From the NCBI GenBank assembly GCA_024681215.1, contig JAILBG010000134.1, positions 1-12,188 on the forward strand: DNA of 12,188 nucleotides, written 5' to 3'. Shown in pieces: positions 1 through 6,571 of the stretch. A program made the translations under genes and the position numbers. The notes below the pieces were generated by a model. The model was not told the origin of the DNA and made no database searches. It saw nothing but the letters and a program-made list of their open reading frames with translations. The stretch comes from RUG563 sp024681215 (GTDB lineage Bacteria > Bacillota > Clostridia > Christensenellales > Aristaeellaceae). The first letter of the stretch is position 1. Every line of letters begins with the position of its first letter.

Positions 1-407
1 CCGTTGCCCATGGTGTTGAAGCTGAAGGGATACAGCAGCACCCCGGGCAGGCTATAAAAGATCAGCACGGCGGACAGGGCCGCCCCGCTTATGGTCAGCA
101 CCGCGCCCCCGGCCCCCAGCCGCGCGTTTTCCCTGCGGCCCAGGATCAGGGACAGGATGAAAAATACCAGCGTCAGCGCCATGATGACGGCGTACAGATA
201 ATGGTTCCAATGGCTGGATACGATGAGCCTGGTGTTGAATTTCACAATCGCCAGAGCGACGGAGGCCAGCACGCCCGCCCCCAGGGCGGCGCCATGGATC
301 ACCCGTCCCCGGCGGCCATACAGCCTGCCCAGCACGGCGTGGATCCAGGTCACATAGGTCACGGCCAGGAACAGGTCCTGGGTCACCATCCACAGATATT
401 TGAGCAC
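1..407 (-). CDS. FetA-like (DUF2318-type) polytopic membrane protein of an iron-uptake operon, N-terminal part only
   Basis: This open frame runs off the left edge, leaving about 135 residues. It begins at a GTG (bases 407-405) with a strong GGGAGGA site six bases upstream; the next in-frame ATG, at codon 7, has no comparable site. The visible part is almost entirely membrane: about four hydrophobic segments (roughly residues 3-26, 40-57, 72-92 and 104-126) separated by short basic loops such as GRLYGRRGR and LGRRENAR. No metal or Fe-S motif is visible; in the DUF2318 family that domain lies at the C-terminus, which would be outside the window. The assignment rests mainly on position: it is the third gene after an FTR1 permease and a P19/Tp34 protein, where FetMP-type clusters carry a DUF2318 membrane protein thought to act in redox steps of iron transport. 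It could instead be an unrelated integral membrane protein. Confidence 0.6.
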   Translation of the reverse strand, partial: MLKYLWMVTQDLFLAVTYVTWIHAVLGRLYGRRGRVIHGAALGAGVLASVALAIVKFNTRLIVSSHWNHYLYAVIMALTLVFFILSLILGRRENARLGAGGAVLTISGAALSAVLIFYSLPGVLLYPFSFNTMGN

Positions 408-436
408 CGTTTTTCCTCCCGTTTAAACATGCAGAC

Positions 437-473
437 TGCTGGTGCCCCCTCCCCCGCGGAGGTTGCACCAGCA
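437..473 (-). promoter_or_regulatory. Strong intercistronic hairpin between the P19-type gene and the FetA-like gene
   Basis: A perfect 9-bp inverted repeat, TGCTGGTGC (437-445) and GCACCAGCA (465-473), encloses a second 5-bp stem, CCTCC (448-452) with GGAGG (458-462). On the transcribed minus strand it is followed by AGTCTGCATG rather than a U-run, so it does not look like a complete intrinsic terminator. It lies 32 bases after the P19 stop codon and 30 bases before the GTG of the next gene. A role in mRNA 3'-end stability or partial termination is inferred. Confidence 0.55.
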
Positions 474-505
474 ATTTGAGGTTTTTTATCCTTTGTTGGC
501 GGGGA

Positions 506-1057
506 TTACCATTCCTTGACGAACTTCCAGCCGGTCCAGGTCGCTTCCAGGGGCTCGGTCCAGAAGGAATCGGCTTCCACGCCGGTCTCGGCGTCCACGT
601 GCAGCAGATAGCCGTTCTCCGCGGGGCTCTTGATGTACAGGGTGATGGTGTATTCGCCCTCGGCCAGAGGAATGTTGTTGCCGTAGTGGGGGCCATCAGA
701 GGCGGCCATGGGCATCATGGAGCCGGAATACACTTCCTTGCCGTCCAGATCCTTGATGACGAAATCAATGCTCAGGTAGGGCACCCAGCCGTCCACGGGG
801 AAGCCGTAGGGGTTCTCGTTGGCGGTGAGGTCCACTTCGATGTGCAGGTCGGAGCCTTCCTTGGGGGTGGCGTTCTCGGCGGGCGCCATGTCCACGGGCT
901 GGAAGTACACCATCGCCATGGTCATGAAGCCGATTTCCTGTTCGCCTTCCACGCCCAGCACGTATTCATCGAAGCCCGCTTCTTCTTCGGCAAAGCCGAA
1001 AGCGGACAGGCTCATCAGCATCAAAGCGGCCAGCAGCAGGGCAAGAAACTTTTTCAT
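506..1057 (-). CDS. P19/Tp34-family periplasmic iron(copper)-binding protein (FetP-like)
   Basis: This is a secreted metal-binding protein of 183 residues. In P19 (Campylobacter) and FetP (E. coli) the protein binds Cu/Fe and serves the FTR1 permease encoded beside it. Residues 1-23 form a Sec signal peptide (KK, hydrophobic core, cleavage near FGFA/EEE) without a lipobox cysteine, so the product is soluble or wall-associated. The mature part matches the family in order: MAMVYFQPVDMAP (47-59), DLHIEVDL (70-77), NPYGFPVDGWVPYL (82-95), MMPMAASDGPHYGNNI (114-129) and HVDAETGV (153-160). The metal ligands known for P19 are all present, as His72, Met117, His124 and His153. Asp56 occupies the position of a glutamate in P19. 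The start ATG has GAGGAGG upstream at good spacing. It is second in the minus-strand operon, with a hairpin in the spacer on each side. Confidence 0.93.
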   Translation of the reverse strand: MKKFLALLLAALMLMSLSAFGFAEEEAGFDEYVLGVEGEQEIGFMTMAMVYFQPVDMAPAENATPKEGSDLHIEVDLTANENPYGFPVDGWVPYLSIDFVIKDLDGKEVYSGSMMPMAASDGPHYGNNIPLAEGEYTITLYIKSPAENGYLLHVDAETGVEADSFWTEPLEATWTGWKFVKEW

Positions 1058-1099
1058 GGTAAATTCCTCCTCAAAATGTTGATTTGGTTGTATATCCGT

Positions 1100-1125
1100 C
1101 GCGGGCTGCGCGGGGCAGCTCCGCG
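1100..1125 (-). promoter_or_regulatory. GC-rich intercistronic hairpin between the FTR1 gene and the P19-type gene
   Basis: CGCGG plus GCTGC (1100-1109) pairs with GCAGC, a one-base bulge and CCGCG (1115-1125), leaving a 5-base loop. It sits in the 80-base spacer upstream of the P19-type gene and is not followed by a U-run on the transcribed strand. With the hairpin at 437-473 it brackets the P19 message. A role in mRNA processing or stability is inferred only. Confidence 0.4.
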
Positions 1126-1137
1126 GGGGTACCCACG

Positions 1138-2886
1138 TTATTTGGAATACTGCGCCCTCAAGGCGTCCATCTTGCCGCGGTAGTGCGCGATCAGGAACGT
1201 GACCAGCAGGACGATGGAAAGAATCAGCTGGGGCAGCAGGGTTTCCAGCCAGGGATAGATGCCGAAAATCTGGATAACGTCGTTTTCCGGCACGCCGGGC
1301 ACCCTAAGCGCCAGGTCGAATACGTTGCCCTCGGCCAGCTCCTTGATGCCGCTGCCCAGGAAGGAGACGCACATCACGGCCATCAGGATGGACGTGGCGG
1401 TGAAGAAGGCCTTGATGGGAAGCCGGATGGACAGCTTCGTAATGGCCAGGTATACGAACACCAGCAGCACGCAGCCTGCGCCGAAGCCCGCCAGCACCAT
1501 GCCAGGATTGCCCTCAGAAAGCATCGGCTGGTAGAACAGCACCACCTCCGCGCCTTCCCGGAATACGGAGAGGAATGCGGTGAACGCCAGCGTGAAGGCG
1601 CTGCCCCGGGCCACGGAGGAATGCACCTTGCCGTCGATGTACCGGGTCCAGGAGGCGGCCTCCGCCTTGGAGATCATCCAGTTGCTCACATAGAACAGCA
1701 CGCACACGGCGATCAGGGCGGTGACGCCCTCGATGACCTCCTGGGCCAGCCCCGCGCCCACGAACGCCTGCTTGGCCACGCTCAGCACCGCGGCGGCGAC
1801 AATGCTGGCAAATACGCCGCAGGCCGCGCCGATGTACACGCTTTTCAGGCTCTTTCCGTTGCCGCTCTTGGTGAGGTAGGCAATGATGGCGGCGATCACT
1901 AGGATGGCCTCCAGCCCTTCCCGCACGATGATGCCGAAGGCCCCCAGGAATGTCAGCAGCCGGGGATCGGACCGCCCGGTTTCCTCCTGCGCCGCCGCGG
2001 CGGCTTCCTCGGCTTCCCCGGCCAGGGCGGCCTTGGCTTCCGCCGCCTGGGTGTCCAGGGCTTTGGCCTGCTTCAGGATCAGGTTTTTGGCCCCGTCGGT
2101 GGTGGTGCGGTATTTGTTCTTCTGATATTTCGTGGATCCGGAGGCGACCAGGGCGCGCAGATCGGAGAAATACCCGTCCATTTTCTGCCGGTCTTTCAGC
2201 GAAAGATCGGTATAGATTTTATGGCTCAGGCCGGATTCCTCATATACGGAATAGAAAGCCGTGTTCAGGTTGTCCAGCGCGGCGTCGAAGTCTTTATCCA
2301 GATAGCCCATATAGGCGGTGTCCAGCAGCTCCTTCACCAGCGTCGCCGCCTCGTACCAGCTGGCGTACTTCTGCGCCGCGCCGGGATCGGCGGAATATTC
2401 GGGGTAGGGATCGGAGGACACCGGCTCGCCCCGTTTGAAATACTTGGTTTCGCTCTGTACGCCGCCCTGCAGCGCAGCCAGCTTGTTGCCGTCCTCCCGG
2501 ATCATGGCCTTCAGCTTCTGCAGCGCGCTGCGGACGGAAACGATGGTTTCCTGATCGGTATTTTCCTTTTTCACCGCGGCTTTGCAGGCGGAAAACTGCA
2601 TCTCCACCGCGTTTTTGCGGTTGCCGGAAACGTAGCTCATGGTCTGCCGTTCAAAACCCGTGGTTTCATACACCCGGAAATAGGCGTTGCTCACGCTGTC
2701 GTATGCCGCTTTCGCGTCGCCGTCCAGATAGCTTTCAAAAGCCGCGTCCAGAAAGCGGTCGATATCGTCCGCCGCGTCCGCCCAGCGGGTGGAGGCGCTT
2801 TCCTCCGCCGCAGCGCCTAAGGGCAGCACCAGCAGCAGGATCATCAGGCTGCACAGCAGCTTTACGGCGAGCCTTCCTCTCTTCAT
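1138..2886 (-). CDS. FTR1-family iron permease with duplicated N-terminal extracellular domain (FetM-like)
   Basis: This 582-residue protein is the high-affinity iron permease of the locus. A signal peptide (1-28, ending GAAAEES) precedes an exported region of about 280 residues and then the membrane FTR1 domain (about 308-568, some seven hydrophobic segments). The two signature iron-binding motifs are intact: REGLE (322-326, in IIVREGLEAILV) and REGAE (443-447, in FLSVFREGAEVVL). The exported part is an internal duplication: about 45-105 (FLDAAFESYLDGD..) aligns with about 187-247 (LLDTAYMGYLDKD..), with NAYFRVYETTGF answering NTAFYSVYEESGL. An Ala/Glu-rich linker (281-303) leads into the membrane domain. 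The start is ATG, with a modest AAAGGA site about 11 bases upstream. It is first in the minus-strand operon, opposite an AraC-type gene across a shared regulatory gap. FTR1 family membership is secure; Fe(II) versus Fe(III) as substrate is not decided by sequence. Confidence 0.95.
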   Translation of the reverse strand: MKRGRLAVKLLCSLMILLLVLPLGAAAEESASTRWADAADDIDRFLDAAFESYLDGDAKAAYDSVSNAYFRVYETTGFERQTMSYVSGNRKNAVEMQFSACKAAVKKENTDQETIVSVRSALQKLKAMIREDGNKLAALQGGVQSETKYFKRGEPVSSDPYPEYSADPGAAQKYASWYEAATLVKELLDTAYMGYLDKDFDAALDNLNTAFYSVYEESGLSHKIYTDLSLKDRQKMDGYFSDLRALVASGSTKYQKNKYRTTTDGAKNLILKQAKALDTQAAEAKAALAGEAEEAAAAAQEETGRSDPRLLTFLGAFGIIVREGLEAILVIAAIIAYLTKSGNGKSLKSVYIGAACGVFASIVAAAVLSVAKQAFVGAGLAQEVIEGVTALIAVCVLFYVSNWMISKAEAASWTRYIDGKVHSSVARGSAFTLAFTAFLSVFREGAEVVLFYQPMLSEGNPGMVLAGFGAGCVLLVFVYLAITKLSIRLPIKAFFTATSILMAVMCVSFLGSGIKELAEGNVFDLALRVPGVPENDVIQIFGIYPWLETLLPQLILSIVLLVTFLIAHYRGKMDALRAQYSK

Positions 2887-2904
2887 CCCGCGCCATCCTT
2901 TCTT

Positions 2905-2926
2905 CCCCGTGCATGCGGGAACGGGG
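2905..2926 (-). promoter_or_regulatory. Hairpin in the leader of the FTR1 gene
   Basis: CCCCGT (2905-2910) and ACGGGG (2921-2926) form a 6-bp stem around a 10-base loop containing GCATGC. It lies between the first TTAG-N6-CTAA dyad and the ribosome binding site of the FTR1 gene. There is no U-run after it, so its function is unknown. Confidence 0.3.
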
Positions 2927-2988
2927 ATGCGTTAGCTATTGCTAACCCGGAGGGTATGATAGCATATCGCCCCGGCTGTCCGCTATCC

Positions 2989-3080
2989 TGATATTGACCA
3001 GTTCGCATATTCTAATTGTCTGATATTGACATTTTTCAAAAATGCGTGACAAAGCGGTTAGAATATGCTAATATTGACCA
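2989..3080 (+). repeat. Three direct repeats of TRATATTGACMW in the divergent promoter region
   Basis: The repeats are TGATATTGACCA (2989-3000), TGATATTGACAT (3021-3032) and TAATATTGACCA (3069-3080), with start-to-start spacings of 32 and 48 bases. The first and third share a longer context: CTRATATTGACCAG, then a TTAG-like dyad ending CTAATT. Same-orientation repeats are the usual target type of AraC-family proteins, whose two helix-turn-helix units read adjacent major grooves, so these are candidate sites for the regulator encoded 59 bases downstream. The binding partner is inferred. Confidence 0.55.
3009..3039 (-). promoter_or_regulatory. Possible promoter for the FTR1 operon
   Basis: Read on the minus strand, TTGAAA (3034-3039) is followed after 19 bases by TAGAAT (3009-3014). 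The spacer is longer than ideal. The -10 overlaps the degenerate TTCG-N6-CTAA dyad, which would suit repression by dyad occupancy. This is the best pair I could find but it is weak, and the alternatives nearby are no better. Confidence 0.25.
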
Positions 3081-3090
3081 GCGGTTAGGA

Positions 3091-3118
3091 ATGACTAATT
3101 CCTGACGCCGCATACAAT
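3091..3118 (+). promoter_or_regulatory. Likely promoter of the AraC-type gene
   Basis: ATGACT (3091-3096) and TACAAT (3113-3118) are separated by 16 bases, giving a plausible housekeeping promoter with a short leader. The -35 lies within the dyad at 3085-3098, so a protein bound there would block this promoter, consistent with repression or autoregulation. Confidence 0.4.
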
Positions 3119-3138
3119 CGGGAAAGGGGGAGGCGGGC

Positions 3139-3507
3139 ATGAGCGAAAAGCAAACCAGCGGCAAGGCGCTGTCCGAGGCGGCGAAGGCCTACATGGAAGC
3201 CCACAGCGAAGAAAAGTTTTCCCTGGAGGAAATGGCCAAGGCGCTGTACGTGAACGGGAGCTATCTGCTGCGCACCTTCAAGCGCCATACGGGCATGACG
3301 CCGCTGAGCTTTCACCATCAGCTCCGCTGCGCAAAGGCGAAGGCGCTGCTTGCGCAGACCGATCTAAGCGTATCCCAGGTGGGGGAGGCGGCCGGATTCG
3401 TTTCCTCCTCCCATTTTTCACACATCTTCCGGAAAACGGAGGGCTGCACCCCCAGCGAATACCGCAGGCTCCTCAGATCCGGCTGTACGGAAAAGACGGC
3501 CCCGTGA
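3139..3507 (+). CDS. Small AraC-type transcriptional regulator, DNA-binding domain only
   Basis: This 122-residue protein is essentially a lone AraC/XylS DNA-binding domain. Helix-turn-helix 1 spans about residues 28-49 (SLEEMAKALYVNGSYLLRTF) and helix-turn-helix 2 about 77-98 (SVSQVGEAAGFVSSSHFSHIF). The family's C-terminal signature follows, FRKTEGCTPSEYRR (97-110). Typical AraC proteins are 250-300 residues with a ligand domain; here nothing precedes the first helix except about 26 residues, as in MarA/SoxS-type regulators that are controlled by their own abundance. The ATG has a purine-rich GGGAAAGGGGGAGG region just upstream. It heads the plus-strand arm and faces the FTR1 gene across repeated sites, so it probably controls one or both arms. 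What signal it follows is not visible. Two cysteines (64, 103) and five histidines do not form an obvious metal site. Confidence 0.88.
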   Translation: MSEKQTSGKALSEAAKAYMEAHSEEKFSLEEMAKALYVNGSYLLRTFKRHTGMTPLSFHHQLRCAKAKALLAQTDLSVSQVGEAAGFVSSSHFSHIFRKTEGCTPSEYRRLLRSGCTEKTAP

Positions 3508-3515
3508 ACGGGCCG
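3497..3515 (+). promoter_or_regulatory. Hairpin across the stop codon of the AraC-type gene
   Basis: CGGCCC (3497-3502) and GGGCCG (3510-3515) form a 6-bp stem with a 7-base loop that contains the TGA stop (3505-3507). No U-run follows, so it is not a convincing terminator. It may attenuate readthrough into the ABC genes 65 bases downstream. Confidence 0.3.
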
Positions 3516-3572
3516 CCTGAGCGACGCGGCATCATATTCTGATTTCAACCAAGGCAAAGGAGAGAAAACATC

Positions 3573-4274
3573 ATGGCGATCGTGGAATTCAAGGACGTAT
3601 CCAGGGTATACAGGAACGGCGAGCATGAGCAGCGGGCGCTGGATCACGTGAGCCTGAGTCTGGAGGAAGGCAAATTCATCGTGGTGCTGGGGCCCAGCGG
3701 CGCGGGGAAGAGCACGCTGCTGAACCTGCTGGGCGGGCTGGACAGCCCCACGGAGGGCACCATCCTGGTGAACGGAAAGGATATTTCCACCCTGACGCCC
3801 AACGAACTGGCGGAATACCGCGCGGCGTCCGTCGGCTTTGTATTCCAGAGCTATAATCTGATCCCGACGCTCACCGTGATCGAGAACGTGGCGCTGGTGA
3901 AGGAGATCGCGCCGAATCCCCTGAGCAGCCACGACATGCTGAAAGCCGTGGGGCTTGCCGACCACATCCACCAATTCCCCTCCGAGCTTTCCGGCGGCGA
4001 GCAGCAGCGGGTGTCCATTGCCCGGGCGCTGGCGAAGAACCCGCACATCCTGCTGTGCGACGAGCCCACCGGCGCCCTGGATTCCCAGACCGGCGTCATG
4101 GTGCTCAAGCTCCTGCTTTCCATGGCCCGGGACATGGGAAAAACCATCATCATCGTGACCCATAACCAGAATATCGCAAAAATGGCGGATACCGTGATCC
4201 GGGTGAAGAACGGCAGGATCAAAGCCTGCGAAAACCAGGATCATCCTTTGTCCGTGGAAGAGGTGGACTGGTGA
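3573..4274 (+). CDS. ABC transporter ATP-binding protein, MacB/LolD type
   Basis: This is a 233-residue ATPase that would power the permease encoded immediately after it. All motifs are intact: Walker A GPSGAGKS (40-47), Q-loop Gln92 in FVFQSYNLIPTLT, signature LSGGEQQR (139-146), Walker B ILLCDEP (159-165, catalytic Glu164), D-loop GALD and switch His197 in VTHNQN. The SYNLIPTLTVIENV segment after the Q-loop is typical of the MacB/LolD/FtsE group, which works with FtsX-like permeases by transmitting force rather than by importing a bound solute. The start ATG has AAAGGAG ten bases upstream. The TGA stop overlaps the permease start, implying translational coupling. In FetMP-linked systems an ATPase of this group is called FetD, but this sequence alone cannot separate that role from a peptide or drug exporter. 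Confidence 0.92.
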   Translation: MAIVEFKDVSRVYRNGEHEQRALDHVSLSLEEGKFIVVLGPSGAGKSTLLNLLGGLDSPTEGTILVNGKDISTLTPNELAEYRAASVGFVFQSYNLIPTLTVIENVALVKEIAPNPLSSHDMLKAVGLADHIHQFPSELSGGEQQRVSIARALAKNPHILLCDEPTGALDSQTGVMVLKLLLSMARDMGKTIIIVTHNQNIAKMADTVIRVKNGRIKACENQDHPLSVEEVDW

Positions 4275-6568
4275 TGCTGCTGAAAAAACTGTTCCGGACG
4301 CTGTGGCAATACAAAGCGCAGTTCATCTCCATGGTCATCATGGTGGCCCTGGGGGTGGGCGTGTTCCTGGGCTTCAATGTGGAATGGTATTCCCTGGAGG
4401 TGAACACCAGGGAGATCTACGACGCCACGGGCTTTGCCGATTTCCGCATTTATAACGACAAAGGCTTCACGGAAAAGGACCTGGAGACCGTGAAGGCCAT
4501 CCCCGGCGTGGAGGACGCCACCCGCTTCCTTTCCCTGAACGTGGCGGTGAAGGACGATACGGACACCCTGGCCCTGACGGTGAGCGAAAATATGAACGTG
4601 TCCGGCATCCTGCTGATGGCGGGCGAGCCTTACGACGCGGCGTCCCCGGACGGCTTCTGGCTGTCCGATTCCTACGCCGCCGCCAACGGGATCAGCCTGG
4701 GCGACCAGATGACGCTGACCTATCAGAGCATCACGGTCCAGGGCACGGTCAGGGGCCTGGTGAAATCCAGCGAATACCTGATCTGCCTGCCGGACACCAC
4801 CCAGATGATGCCGGATTATTCCTCCTACGGCTACGTGTACATTTCCCCGGCGATGCTGGAACACGCCGTCCCGTCCCTGTACAAAATGATGATCGGCTCG
4901 ATGTATCATCAGATCAACGTGAAATCCGCTTTGGACAAGGCCGCTTTCGTGGAGCAGGCGGACAGGGCCCTGGGCAGCACCCGGCTGATCCTGTCCAAAG
5001 ACGAAACCGTGTCCTGGTCCGAAGCGATGGGCGAGGTGAACGAAGGCAAAACCATGGCGTCCATCCTGCCGGTTTTGTTCCTGGCCATCGCCATCCTGAC
5101 CATGGTGACCACCATGCACCGCATCACCGCCAGCGAAAAAACCCAGATCGGCACCTTCAAGGCCCTGGGCTTCAAGGACCGGCGCATCCTGATCCATTAT
5201 TCCGCCTATGCGCTGATCATCGGGCTGATGGGCACCTTGCTGGGCGTCGGCATCGGATACTGGCTGGGCTGGTTCATCATGAACCCGGACGGCGCCATGG
5301 CCACCTATATCGACATGCCCTCCTGGGCCCTGCACGCGCCGCGGTTCACCTGGTTCGTGCTGATCGGGATCAATGCGTTCCTGACGCTGATCGGCTTCCT
5401 GTCCGTCCGGAAGATGCTTTCCGGTACGGCGGCGGACGCCCTGCGGCCTTATACGCCCAAGCGCATGAAGCATCTGCGGTTTGAAGAAACGAAACGGTTC
5501 AAGGCTCTGGGCTTCGGCACCAAATGGAACCTGAGGGACTGCGTGCGCCACAAAGCCCGGAGCCTGATGACGCTGTTCGGCATCGTGGGCTGCATGGTGC
5601 TGCTGGTGGGCGGCCTGGGCATGCAGGACACCATGAACGCCTTCCTGGACGTGTTCTATGAAAAGGCCATCAATTACACTACGCGGGTCAACCTGGACGG
5701 CGACAGCATGACCCTGGAGGAGGGCAAAGCCCTGGCGGAGCAGCTGGGCGGCGACTGGGCCGCCTCCCGCGCTATCCAGATCGGCGACAAAGGGTATTCC
5801 CTGGAAATCTACTCCGTCACCCGCGACAAGGTGTGTTTCGCAGATACCGATATGCGCATTGTACCTCTGACGGACGAAGGCGCGTATATCTGCGCCCGGA
5901 TCGCCCGGGATCATCACCTCAAAATCGGGGATACGCTGCATTTCTCTCCCTATGACAGCGACGAGCATTATGCCGTGCCCGTGGCGGGGGTATTGGATTC
6001 CATGACTGAGGGCGTGTTCATGACGGCGGCCTTCGCCGATCAGACAGGCATTGCCTATACTGTATCCTCCGTGTTCACCGACGAAACGGACATCCCGGAG
6101 GACGGCCGCATCCTGAACAAGCAGAGCAAGCAGTCCATCATGGATTCCTTCGATACCTTCATGGACCTGATGAACAAGATGATCTGGCTGCTGGTGCTGG
6201 CGGCGGTGATCCTGGGCATCGTGGTGCTTTACAACCTGGGCGTCATGAGCTACACCGAGCGCTACCGGGAAATGGCCACCCTGAAAGTGGTGGGCTTCAA
6301 GGACGGCAAGATCGGGCGGCTGCTGATCAGCCAGAATTTGTGGCTGACGGTGATCGGCATTCTGATCGGCGTGCCCATGGGCGTGGGCGTGCTGCAATAC
6401 CTGCTCACAGCCCTGGCCTCCGAATACGAGCTGAAACTGGTGCTGGGCCCGGCCACCTGGTTCATCAGCGTTTTCCTGACCTTCGGCGTTTCCCTGCTGG
6501 TGGGGCTGATGGTGGCCCGGAAGAACCGGTACATCGACATGGTGGCGGCGCTGAAAACGGAGGAATGA
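4274..6568 (+). CDS. Two-module FtsX-like ABC permease
   Basis: This is the 764-residue membrane partner of the preceding ATPase. It holds two FtsX/MacB modules in one chain. Module 1 has a membrane segment (about 15-35), an exported domain (40-255) and three segments (262-282, 308-335, 358-378). Module 2 repeats this as 432-450, an exported domain (455-630), then 637-657, 688-712 and 728-748. The cytoplasmic coupling motif is present in both halves: EKTQIGTFKALGF (288-300) and ERYREMATLKVVGF (661-674). The modules are thus an internal duplication, whereas FetB and FetC are separate proteins. The ATG overlaps the upstream stop by one base (TGATG), with GAGGTG eight bases before it; a GTG one codon earlier is an alternative. 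The stop is three bases from the next start. The transported substrate is not visible; iron-related cargo is inferred from context only. Confidence 0.88.
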   Translation: MLLKKLFRTLWQYKAQFISMVIMVALGVGVFLGFNVEWYSLEVNTREIYDATGFADFRIYNDKGFTEKDLETVKAIPGVEDATRFLSLNVAVKDDTDTLALTVSENMNVSGILLMAGEPYDAASPDGFWLSDSYAAANGISLGDQMTLTYQSITVQGTVRGLVKSSEYLICLPDTTQMMPDYSSYGYVYISPAMLEHAVPSLYKMMIGSMYHQINVKSALDKAAFVEQADRALGSTRLILSKDETVSWSEAMGEVNEGKTMASILPVLFLAIAILTMVTTMHRITASEKTQIGTFKALGFKDRRILIHYSAYALIIGLMGTLLGVGIGYWLGWFIMNPDGAMATYIDMPSWALHAPRFTWFVLIGINAFLTLIGFLSVRKMLSGTAADALRPYTPKRMKHLRFEETKRFKALGFGTKWNLRDCVRHKARSLMTLFGIVGCMVLLVGGLGMQDTMNAFLDVFYEKAINYTTRVNLDGDSMTLEEGKALAEQLGGDWAASRAIQIGDKGYSLEIYSVTRDKVCFADTDMRIVPLTDEGAYICARIARDHHLKIGDTLHFSPYDSDEHYAVPVAGVLDSMTEGVFMTAAFADQTGIAYTVSSVFTDETDIPEDGRILNKQSKQSIMDSFDTFMDLMNKMIWLLVLAAVILGIVVLYNLGVMSYTERYREMATLKVVGFKDGKIGRLLISQNLWLTVIGILIGVPMGVGVLQYLLTALASEYELKLVLGPATWFISVFLTFGVSLLVGLMVARKNRYIDMVAALKTEE

Positions 6569-6571
6569 GCC

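Larger units (their letters stand above)
2931..3100. repeat. Array of TTAG-N6-CTAA dyads, candidate operators of the divergent iron locus
   Basis: Three exact copies of the dyad TTAG-N6-CTAA lie in the 252-base divergent gap: 2932-2945 (part of the perfect palindrome GTTAGC-TATT-GCTAAC, 2931-2946), 3058-3071 and 3085-3098. A fourth, degenerate copy, TTCG-N6-CTAA, is at 3002-3015. Flanking bases are partly shared: G before the left half in all four, and T after the right half in three. The third exact copy overlaps the likely -35 of the AraC-type gene. The DtxR/IdeR consensus contains the same TTAG-N6-CTAA spacing within its longer palindrome, so a DtxR-type iron regulator is one candidate ligand; the adjacent AraC-type protein is another. 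Confidence 0.65.

Noticed and set aside
437..473. Intrinsic terminator after the P19-type gene
   Set aside because: The stem is strong, but the transcribed strand continues AGTCTGCATG with no U-run, and a same-strand gene with a good ribosome binding site follows 30 bases later.
3026..3031. TTGACA as a -35 for the AraC-type gene
   Set aside because: Nothing like a -10 stands 16-18 bases downstream. It is better explained as part of a TGATATTGAC repeat.
2887..3138. Canonical Fur box (GATAATGATAATCATTATC type)
   Set aside because: No 19-base match or run of GATAAT hexamers is present. The repeated dyad is TTAG-N6-CTAA instead.
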